Notes under the pieces: generated by a model
Told to the model about the DNA's origin: nothing
Seen by the model: only the letters and a program-made list of their open reading frames with translations
Database searches by the model: none
Shown: positions 23,626-33,189 of the stretch, piece by piece
How the letters are laid out: each line of letters starts with the position of its first letter
Numbering within the stretch: the first letter of the stretch is position 1
Translations under genes and position numbers: made by a program
Source: Sipunculus nudus
Taxonomy: Eukaryota; Annelida; Sipuncula; Golfingiida; Sipunculidae
Direction of reading: 5' to 3'
Length of the DNA: 64,000 bases
Assembly: GCA_026874595.1 (NCBI GenBank)
Contig: CM049316.1
Coordinates: forward strand, 69,367,676-69,431,675

Positions 23626-26600
23626 ACCTTTTGCCACCTTTGGCATCTGACAAATGCGATCATCCGAATACGATCTTACAAGTCGGGCAGCAGGAGCACT
23701 GCTGTACACTATAATGAGCGATATATGACGGGGACGGGTTTTACTATTTAGGTGATGGCAACCTTGGGCAACCTGTCATGACAATGACTTATACTAGATC
23801 GAAAGTCGCAGAACAAATGCGCGCAAGGTGCCTCCTTATGTGCAGTAGTGAACGTTGCTCATAGCTCTACTGAGCTGAGCGACTTCTTGCAGCAGTGATT
23901 TGTATTGGTATGATAGTAGCAAAGGTTGCGATCGCGAGCTTGTATCCCCCAAGGGAGAACAGGTCACACTAATTTCTGCAGGTTTTGCTATTTTGCGACT
24001 GCTATTTATTGCCGCGCACAACCAACAATTTGTTGCGGGCATTCTCACATATCACAGGAAAACAGTATTTCAAATGTTCCAAAGAAGTTGATTCATGCTT
24101 TCCCATACGGTGCATTTGTCGTAACATAAAAAGAAATATCATCATAAAAAAGTGAGTTAATCTATTGTCATTTCATTTTTGCATCCTTTCTAGAGATGAA
24201 ATAAATTGTGACCAAGGCGACCCGTAGAACTAACAAATGATTGTGATCATGATGGACATTACTAGATTTATGACATTGAAGATGTTAATATAAAAAAGAT
24301 GCATATTATTATAAAGAAGGTAAAATAAAGTTCCCTATGTTCATCAATACGAACACATTTACTGCAGTTCTGATTAGAAGTTTGAATTACAAATAGTAGA
24401 AAACAAAACTGAAGCACAAAAAATCACGAAGATACCCATTAAAGTATTTGATCATCAATAATGCTTATACTCAGTACCAGACAACTTGATACCCATCTCA
24501 AAGTATCATTTAAAATTGATAATATTGATAAAGAAGTCGTTGAATTGAATTTGACCAGGGGTCAAGGGTTTAAAATTGCAAGAACAGATGAAGGCGTCAG
24601 AACCGTAAAATAGGCCACACTTTAATATTTAGAAAAATATCTCCCAGCATAGTAAACAAAATCTAAACCCCAGATGGAAATAAAATTAAACAAAGGAAGT
24701 CTCACCCGCTTCCCTTTGCGTTTGAACATTTTAAGATAAAAAAACAACTTAAATATCCGCCTAGAGCGAACCGATGATATTTCTTAACAATCGTCTATTT
24801 GTCCCGTGTGAGTGTAGAAATTGAAAATTACTGTGCGCTTCCTAAAATGCCAAGAGTCGTACAGCGTGACATTTAGGTCATGTAAGTGGTCATGTTTACA
24901 GTGTGTCCGTTAAAAAAAAGGTCAGTGAATGTCGCATGTCTTCATACATACCGATTATAAATAAAATATACAGTGTTTGAATAATCAGAAGTGGATTCGG
25001 CTATTTACACTAAAATACGATCTCTTCAACCAGTTGAGCAATCAAACTAGTCACTATTGATTGTATATAGATACTTGAATACTCCACTGATCCCGGTATT
25101 GAGAAAGTAAGATAATGTAAACATTAATAAATCGGGGATTATATAGTCCAAATGTCAAGGTTTGTGTTTCTTTGTTTTTATGATTTGATAGTGTATCCAA
25201 AAAGATTATCAGGTTAATAAGCCTCCATTCATTACACCGACATATGACAAATTTGGCCTGCCATCAATCATTTTCTTTATACACAGCCTGTTGCACGAGC
25301 ATGATTAGGTACGAGGCCAATTCTAGATTATTACTGACGTGACTGCCATTAACAGAAACATGTAGAGATGGAATATGAATGATGCCCTTTGCTGCGGCGA
25401 TTCTTTTGTTGCGCCACTGCCATAATATAGCGAACATGCAGCCATAACTGAGATATCGCGCACCTCTGAATACCAAAATAATTATACTTAGCAAAAATTA
25501 ATATTATGATTGCTTTGCAAGCCCACTGGTCTTATTGTTATTGACACTGAATCAGATATCACACGAAGTCTGCCAAAAGCTACCCAAATCATAAGAATGC
25601 CTTCATCTAATATTCCATCAGTATTCTTTTACGCTCACTATATCACTTAATCAGACGCCTAATGTAATGTTAGACATGCATTTAACAAAGCGAAGCAGAC
25701 ATCATATACATCGAAGGGGGTACAGGAGTTTATATTCTGTTGTCGAACCTTTATGACCACCACTGAATTGTTCCTTCGTGACAAAGCCCCATTATACAGC
25801 GGAGTCCTGGCAATCAAACACATTAGTCCGCCATGCATAACGCAATCAGCAGAGGTTATTGTCATGAATCATTCCAAAGTGACAGTTATTACTATTTGTC
25901 GGTTACCAGTCCAATAATCAAGCTAAATCGAACCAAGCTGCTGTACCACAAAGAGCATTGATGGTTTGGGATGTATTATTTTGATTCAGAAGTAGGGCTA
26001 CAAGGATAAATAACCACGTGACATCGCTTCTTCTGATTTTAATAATTCTATCCGTTCAATTTCTGTTTGACCAAAAAACAATTCCACCATGTGGTACTTT
26101 AAAATAATTTGTAGGTGTTACTTGTTTCCTTTGTGGTCCTTGATAAGCCTCTTTGAAGAAAAAATAAAGAAACAATTTGAATACATTACCTGGATGCTTA
26201 AACATGAGATTTCCTGACACAGCACTGCTCTTATATACAAGTGAATATTGTAAGCCAAGAGATTTGCATATTCCAAAATAAAAATAGAAACTGGAAATAA
26301 AATGGAAATATATTTCGTATAGAAAATAGTTTTCCTATTCACGTGATAAGAGAAAAAAACCAAGATGCAATGCAAATGATATACAATTTAGTTGAATCAA
26401 GAAAGTGTATGTGTATGTATTTCGATTAAACTATCTGTTTTGTACTGATTCCTCTGGATTTGTTTCTAAGTTTATCCATCGGCTCATAAACACCTATGTA
26501 GGGACAAATACCCTGCTGTTAAAGGGGTTCTAATTAGTTTGTTAATTTTAGTCCTTGAAAGTATTTTTTCGGGAAAAAACTTAACTCAGTTTTATTTACA

Positions 26601-27847
26601 GCGTAAAACTGCTTAATAACTTGTAGATAAGGACTTCTTTATGGCGTTACATGTGGCAGAGTAATATCGAAAAAAATTGCTTTTTCAAAGTTATGAAGAA
26701 AAGTAATTGGGTTGTAAAAATATTTTTCATTTCTCATTTATTTATCATAAAATGAGTAAAAAACAGCCAGGGCTTGGAATAATTAGTTTGTCATAGGTTT
26801 TGTTTACCCATGAAAATGTTTTCAGCCTTGTTATTTTTGTCACATAATTTTGGCCGATATCTGTGCATGTGTTACTTGTTATACCAGTAGTAGCTCAGAG
26901 AATACGGGTCGATGAGAGCCCATGCCGAGTTAAGTGTAATTAAAGTCCCGTATAAATAGTAATTTATTGAATGTTCGTTTCAGTAAGTCAAGGAAGGCTT
27001 AACGAGAATACTGGCTGCGTAAAACTTGTCAGCTATATAAATGTGCAAAAAAATTGATATATTTCGGTTACACCTAACGGCCAACCTTAAACCGGCCTGA
27101 ATATGCCTCAGCAACTGCTTAATAAATTGTTTCAGCATATGCAGGCGATTTTAATTTCCATAACTAAAACATGAGTGGTTCCGTGAATGAAAGCTTAATA
27201 AGGTTGTCATTTGAGTCCAATATGTTAAAAAATCGTGCTTATTGCGATCCTGAAAAATGATTGATCGTTCCAAATATTCCACACCAGACGCTGTAGTGCA
27301 GATATGCAACTTTATCAGTCAACCTGCATATGCAGATAAGGAATCTGACTTAACACCGGTGGGCTTAACTGTTATCACATATAAGTGGATAATATATTTA
27401 AATTTTCACCTAACCCTCGTTAGCCTCGTTAGACTACCTTTTGTATATCTGGCATACATACAAGTCAGTGCCAATAAGTCGATGTACCTGGGGGGCATTG
27501 CTCAATCGACTCATCCAAACCCTTTATGCACCCATATTAGCTTGATGTGCTACATTTTGATTTAAAAGCTGTACTATCGAATAATCATGTCTTCTTCATA
27601 CTGAAAATGTCAAATATTACCTCTAAGTTAATCTTGTGCAATAAAACTCCAATGTCGTGCATTGGTGCCCCTGTCAATAGTACTTGGTGGTAAATTGCAT
27701 AGCCATGATCACTTTCTCTGATACCAATATGTCAACGAGATTAAGTGGCACTAATTGGTTAGTTGCCTTGTACAACTGTTATATTTATGAAATAAAATGT
27801 TTGTTGTGTTCCCGTTTATATCAGAATATCTTATTTTGAAAAGAAAA

Positions 27848-27849
<2 letters not shown>

Positions 27850-27901
<52 letters not shown>
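27850..27901. repeat. (TA)n microsatellite
   Basis: About 26 TA dinucleotides between receptor upstream blocks. It has exactly the same length in the right duplicate (36490-36541). Open frames rich in Tyr-Ile across it are artefacts. Confidence 0.95.
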
Positions 27902-27906
<5 letters not shown>

Positions 27907-28217
27907 GTTGATTCTTTTCATTAACATAACAGTTAAAGCGAACGAATGTTTTCCAAAAGTGTTTCTTTTCTGTACATAAATTGAATTATACCAGTCATAT
28001 TTTTTGCAGCATAGAAAACTAGGACTGTTCATTGAGAATAGATCTTGCATTTTTTTTGTATCGGGCTGATCCCTTTGATCATAAAAACGAGTATGTACAT
28101 GTGTGACCAATTTCTGTGCATAGCCATTTGACAAATTATCTTTCCGACAGGTAGCACGCTGAGTACATTCCCATCAATCAAACTGAACCTCGCGATTGAA
28201 ATATGATAGTTAATTCT

Positions 28218-28230
28218 GTTGTCAAGCAAC
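28218..28230 (+). promoter_or_regulatory. Distal X-box (RFX-type site), copy 3
   Basis: GTTGTCAAGCAAC, an imperfect palindrome of the GTTGYY-N-RRCAAC class bound by RFX transcription factors. It is identical in copies 4 and 5. In copy 1 the aligned bases read CTACCAAACAAG and the palindrome is gone. Confidence 0.65.
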
Positions 28231-28250
28231 CGCTACCTAGATGCAGTTGA

Positions 28251-28263
28251 GTTGCTAGGCAAC
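28251..28263 (+). promoter_or_regulatory. Proximal X-box (RFX-type site), copy 3
   Basis: GTTGCTAGGCAAC; its reverse complement GTTGCCTAGCAAC fits the classic RFX X-box. It starts 33 bp after the distal site, a spacing kept in copies 4 and 5, and lies 85 bp before the first-exon splice donor. Confidence 0.75.
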
Positions 28264-28347
28264 TTGGCGGAACAGAGACACCAGTGATCGGCAGGTAGGC
28301 TTTGCAGATCGTTATTGACGGCAGAGTGGCCAAGGAGGAAATACTCG

Positions 28348-28560
28348 GTAAGGGCACTCTCAGTTTTATCAAAACCAAAAGTAATACTAGGCAATCATCC
28401 TTGGTCTAAAGTATCTCCAAAGCCGTTCTGTTTTTAATCCAGACATTCTCCGATTATGGCTGATGATAAAGGCATAAAGTATAGTTGGCTAAGCGATGAT
28501 AACTCTATTTTACATTTAAATGATGCCCTACAATTACTAACGCTGTTTGTTTTTCAACAG
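28348..28560 (+). other. 5'UTR intron of receptor copy 3 (predicted)
   Basis: Donor CTCG|GTAAGG and acceptor TTTGTTTTTCAACAG|GAGG span 213 bp. Both sites align with those of the other copies. The first exon (start unknown, probably between 28264 and 28347) would be wholly non-coding. Confidence 0.7.
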
Positions 28561-28677
28561 GAGGAATTTAAGAGAGTGGACGATTCACTCAACAACTTCG
28601 TCTATATATTCGACTCTCATTTAAGCCACACTGGGTTGCGTAGAAACAGCAGGCATATACATATATCTTGGAATTAA

Positions 28678-28701
28678 ATGTTCGAAGAGTCCTTCGGCTA
28701 G
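28678..28701 (+). other. Upstream ORF of receptor copy 3, seven codons
   Basis: ATG TTC ... GGC TAG in the second exon, 40 bp before the receptor ATG. CAG-to-TAG at 28699 shortens it relative to the 16-codon uORF of copies 1 and 4. Confidence 0.55.
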
Positions 28702-28741
28702 CATCTTTCCAAATATCACAGATATTAAAAACGTTACCACG

Positions 28742-29818
28742 ATGAATACATCAGCTGATGGTACCTTCCCGTCGAGGGGACAATTGTTGAACACAAGTTT
28801 TGCTCAAACAAATCAAACAGATACGACCAATGACGATCCTACCTATAGTTATTTTTATGAACTTTCAGATACCATCTACAAACAGTTCCTGCTAGCGTCT
28901 GTAATATTCGGGTGCTCTGGAAACTGTTTTGCTCTGCTGGTAATGATTAACTCTAAGAAAACTATACAAAGTATCCCGGGTCTCATACTTATTTGTTTAA
29001 CATCATCAGACACTTTATATTTATTATCAGCAAAACTTCAAGATGTCAGCACCGGTCGTTACCAATGTAAAGTATTTACAGCCTTAAAGGAGGGTACCGT
29101 TTGTACGTCAAGTTTACTTGTCCTATTTATAAGCATTAGTCGGTATATTGTTGTCGTATATCCTCTGCGCTCCATGTGGATATCTAAATACAGAAACATT
29201 GTTGCATTATTTGTGGTCATATATGTTACGAGCCTCGTTACTGCCGCTGCAATGTCAATAACAACTGACTTTAACGGTTACTATTGTCACACATTGGAAA
29301 AGTATGAAAATGTCTATTTTCATTTTGTCTTAATTGTTTATTTTATAATATGCGCTTTCGGGTTCAGCGGTATCATTTTTATTTTGTCTCTGTTGACCAT
29401 TAAGGCCGTCTTACGCTCCTCACGTCTACTCGGAAAAGAGACACTGTCAAACAATGAACAAAAACGAAAACGACAAGAGAGAAGCATCACTATATTTTTA
29501 TTGATAATAGCTCTTTTTTATGTCATTACCCATATCCCATACGGGATTGGTTTCCTCATTTACTACAAACGATTGATGGATCCTGTGACGTACCTTGCCA
29601 TGACTATTACCAAGTGTTGGTACATTTTGTCGTTTTCCGCAAATGTTATTCTGTACTGCGCGGGAAGTGCATCTTTTCGGAGAGACTCAATACGACTGGT
29701 TACTTGCGGTATGTACTCAACTTGTTCAAAGAATTCTTTTATCGGCAACAGCCATGTACGAAGCCCTAATGGCCAAAGGTGTGAAGAACAAACAGAAGTG
29801 TTTGATACTTATATTTGA
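28742..29818 (+). CDS. Orphan class A (rhodopsin-like) GPCR, intact copy 3
   Basis: A 358-residue seven-helix receptor, presumably at the plasma membrane and coupling to G proteins; the ligand is unknown. The extracellular N-terminus has sequons at N2, N17 and N24. Helices: TM1 about 47-70 (G60-N61), TM2 80-101 (D90 at position 2.50), TM3 109-140 (C109, paired with C182 of loop 2), TM4 150-172, TM5 191-220, a basic loop 3 (KRKRQER), TM6 249-275 (P266), TM7 283-307. SRY (133-135) replaces DRY, NVILY (301-305) replaces NPxxY, and H264 stands where CWxP has Trp. C322 and C328 are possible palmitoylation sites. Coding is in a single exon. The start aligns with copies 2 and 4. V166 differs from Gly in the other readable copies. 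FMRFamide- or peptide-receptor kinship is possible but not shown. Confidence 0.93.
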   Translation: MNTSADGTFPSRGQLLNTSFAQTNQTDTTNDDPTYSYFYELSDTIYKQFLLASVIFGCSGNCFALLVMINSKKTIQSIPGLILICLTSSDTLYLLSAKLQDVSTGRYQCKVFTALKEGTVCTSSLLVLFISISRYIVVVYPLRSMWISKYRNIVALFVVIYVTSLVTAAAMSITTDFNGYYCHTLEKYENVYFHFVLIVYFIICAFGFSGIIFILSLLTIKAVLRSSRLLGKETLSNNEQKRKRQERSITIFLLIIALFYVITHIPYGIGFLIYYKRLMDPVTYLAMTITKCWYILSFSANVILYCAGSASFRRDSIRLVTCGMYSTCSKNSFIGNSHVRSPNGQRCEEQTEVFDTYI

Positions 29819-30286
29819 TGGAAAATGACTAGGATTCCATTAATAGAATTTGTGATGCAATTCGATTTAATTTTTAGACTTTTTCAATGAATCTTATACT
29901 AATCGAACTAAAATTATTATAAATTTGTCAATATTATAGTATTCCAGAACTTTTTCCAAAGACCTATTTTATATATACTGTCATATGTGCTGTATATATG
30001 AATATCTCATTATATTGAAAAATGCCGGATCAAAAGTGCGTAACAAAGACAACAAAGAAGTTGACAACGCTCTTCTTTCTTTTTTTTTCATTCACTCCCT
30101 AGGAATACACAATTTGGTAGAATATAGCATATGTATTCAGAGGGTTACATTTTTATGTATGCTCAGAGATGACTAACGTAATTGTTGCGACACTTTTACC
30201 TGGTGATATAATCGTCAAAGTCTGTTTTCGTGTGTGGCTTTTTTCCTTTACGTTCCCCTGTTTCTGTAATTACGACCCATCGAAAC

Positions 30287-30292
30287 AATAAA
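30287..30292 (+). terminator. Candidate polyadenylation signal, copy 3
   Basis: AATAAA, about 470 bp after the stop codon, is the best signal I see in the 3' flank. Copy 1 has AATATA at the matching place. Confidence 0.4.
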
Positions 30293-30603
30293 ATTGGAAA
30301 GACCAACTATAAACAATGTACCAACGCAAGAACCGAACTGTCATTTTTCAGCTGGTAAAAGAACATCTTTTTTTCATCAGCTAGTAATAGTTTCATATAT
30401 TTTTAATTATGTGAATGCGGTATTCGGATTACAAGAACATTATGATACTCCATTGGTTAATTTCAACATCAATCTCTTTTATACCTTGGAAAAATGTTCG
30501 ATAGGATTTCTTTTACCGGCACTCGGTTAGGCTGCAATCTACTGTGTAGCAGGGAAAAGCACAGGATCAGCAGCCCGAATATGAGAACAGGATTAATGAA
30601 ATT

Positions 30604-30642
30604 ATATATATATATATATATATAGATATATATATATATATA
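30604..30642. repeat. (TA)n microsatellite, interrupted
   Basis: TA run with one GATA interruption. It has the same structure and length at 39244-39282. Confidence 0.9.
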
Positions 30643-33189
30643 ATTACATAATTGATGTATGATTCACATACATTTATGAGCTGCTCGGCACCTATCCCTA
30701 ACAATGAAGAGTCATAAGGTCAGTATGATGCTGGTTAAATCTAAAATGTTTGACGCTTGATAAGCGCGTGACGCGGGCAATAGTGTGTTTTCGGCTTCAG
30801 TCGAATGTGAAATATTAGGCGAAACGTGCGGGTTACAATCGGTGTCTAGTAAGAATAGGAGAAAAAATGAACACTCACTGAGGCTGATCGGGCTCACGAA
30901 AGTTACAAAGAACATAAGCAGAATGTCCTTCATCCTCTTCAAAATGATGTTTGAATACACATAATATATACATGACTGTCAAATGAAATGACACCAATTT
31001 AAGTTTATTATATGCAGAAATAAATAAAATCTCCAGACTAGATTAATAGGGTGTTAAGGCTTAAAATGAAGAGAGAGCTTTCATATTATGACTGATTATA
31101 AACAATTCGAGGGTTTGAGATCAAGGGACCGTCAGTGACTTTCAAATCACAGTTCAATTAATATTTAAGTCAACAGCACTCAACGTGTGAAAGGAGTAAG
31201 GTCATTACACTAAATAAGACACTATGAACGTCGAAAAAAAATTGTGTTCTTAAAGAAAATGATTCAACCTGAGTTTTCTCATTTATTTCAAATATCATCA
31301 CCCATATTGATTCTAATCCTGTTTGATATCGAGCATATTGCTAATAATAATAACAATATTAGTACTTTATTTAATTTATACCACTCATTTCTCAATAAAA
31401 ACTAATACATCGCTGTGAATACACACTTCTCTTTAATTTATGAATATGCAGTGAGTACGCCTATATTGTTTACAAAGAAATATACATTTTTATTTTACTG
31501 ACAGGTTCACAAATAAAAGACAAATAAATGCGACTTTTCCTCACAGTATCGCTTTAAGTTCTCGCCACAAAACAACACAGATTCTACGCATCTTTAAATT
31601 TACACAAAAACGGTAATAACTGGCAGCAAGTCCCCATGGATCCATTCAGCCCCATTTATCGAACAAAATTAGGCAGAGATAAACTCTTTCGTAAAACCTT
31701 CATTAATTTTCAAAGTAAAAATCTCTAAGAAACAGGAGCGAAAAAAACCCGAGTGAAATAGCACAAGATTATTATTGTAAGTCAAAGCTATGTTGTATGT
31801 CATTACTCATAACCCATATGCGATCAGATATGTGACACACGTGTGACTAAATGAAACTAAATGTTTGGGTTCCCTACAGTTTCATTATTACATTGATTTA
31901 TTTAAACAGAATATCATAGAATTAACCGCACTATGTAAAATCCAAGGTACCGCCCAATAAGTGCCGCCAAATGACTTTTTTACTTATATATAAGAGGTAG
32001 GTGTCCCCATGACTATTGCTTACGCGACCACCAGTGGGACCAGGCAAAGTGGTCGTGTTAGCGAGGTGGTTGTGTTAGCGGGATGCTTGTACATAAGTCT
32101 GCCAATATAACCGCAGGCGATGATTTGGGTATTTCGTGTTAATACAGAGTTGTTGTCCCTGTATAATTTAAAATATAAAGAAAAATAACTAACAAACATG
32201 AATATGATTCAAAAGTTTTAAATTAACATAGAAATGAAACGCACAAATGTAACAAATGGTTTGTGTTAAAGTTATTCTTACCGAATTGGTCTTAACACGA
32301 AGATGGTCTGATGTCGAACACATTGTGGGAACAGAATGAACACATCAAATTTTAAGTGTTATTTATGTGGTTCCTACTAGATCATTTAAATGTTATTTGT
32401 CACAGTTTTACTCTACTCACTTGAATTTATGCTTGTGGTGTCAGCTATGTTTGTCAAACTCCTTTTTCATCAGTATGTTTAATGCTAAACTAACGGCCGT
32501 ATTAAAAAAACAATGTGACGGACCATGTAGTCTAATATCTACTGAAGCTTATAGTCTGGCTAATAGATAGGGCAGCATTATTAACAAGAGTAACAATTGC
32601 TGGGTAGATGAAAGTGCGCTTTCCCACATGCCCGGCTAATTAATCTGGGGCTATTATCTAAGTCCAAGCTGGGAGATGAGCGCATCATCTCCTTAACGGA
32701 CCGCGGTCGCCACGGGCCATGGCAGTGGTCGTGGTTTGGGGCTCATCTGAAGGTCGGGACCGTAAAAGATGGTCGTTGGTCCTGATCGCGGGGTGTTTGT
32801 GTTACCGAACTTATTTATATAATAATTTAAATTAGACAATTCTGGGACCAAGGAAAGTGGTAATGCGGGAGTTCACTTTATTTGATCAATACTAACATTA
32901 TATTCATTGGATCACACAAAATTAGCAAGGGTCTGTTCAGGTTCATGTATTCGGGTAGAAATGATCTTTCATTATTGAACATATTATATATTTATATTTG
33001 CAGTTACATTAATTGGATTTAAAATGTGCAATGCTTTATTATAAACAAATGAGGCAATTCCATGTCTCTCAACAGGCACAGTGTTATGAAAACATTTATT
33101 TTGAAGATTTCTACATTTCAGACAGAGCAAACTATCAAAAAACGACACATGAGATAAGTATAACGTATCTTATTTTGACGCCAGATATA
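30643..33189. other. Downstream part of the 8640-bp unit, no gene seen
   Basis: Non-coding. Related phrases TGGGACCAGGCAAAGTGGT (32035) and TGGGACCAAGGAAAGTGGT (32843) bracket about 0.8 kb that includes GTGTTAGCG repeats and a GC-rich patch at 32690-32800, perhaps a small mobile element of unknown type. Confidence 0.4.

Larger units (their letters stand above)
24550..33189 (+). repeat. 8640-bp tandem duplication, left copy
   Basis: Every line from 24550 to 33189 matches the sequence exactly 8640 bp downstream. By eye I count 15 substitutions and no insertion or deletion, about 99.8% identity. The left edge is at 24549-24551, where TGAATTGAAT gives way to TTGACCAG. The copy includes receptor copy 3, its promoter and about 3.4 kb of downstream DNA. 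Junction microhomology is at most 1-2 bp. Confidence 0.97.

Noticed and set aside
25264-25865. Minus-strand frames of 76 and 68 residues in the receptor upstream block (also 33904-34505, 61895-62440, 55998-56243)
   Set aside because: They look similar between units because the DNA is duplicated. The reading frame is not kept among units, so they are not likely genes.
27751-28134. Open frames with long Tyr-Ile runs on both strands (also at 36391-36774)
   Set aside because: They are translations of the (TA)n microsatellite and have no other protein-like features.
28456-28677. 73-residue open frame before receptor copy 3 (also 37096-37317)
   Set aside because: It crosses the predicted 5'UTR intron acceptor at 28560 and is not conserved in copies 1, 2 or 5.
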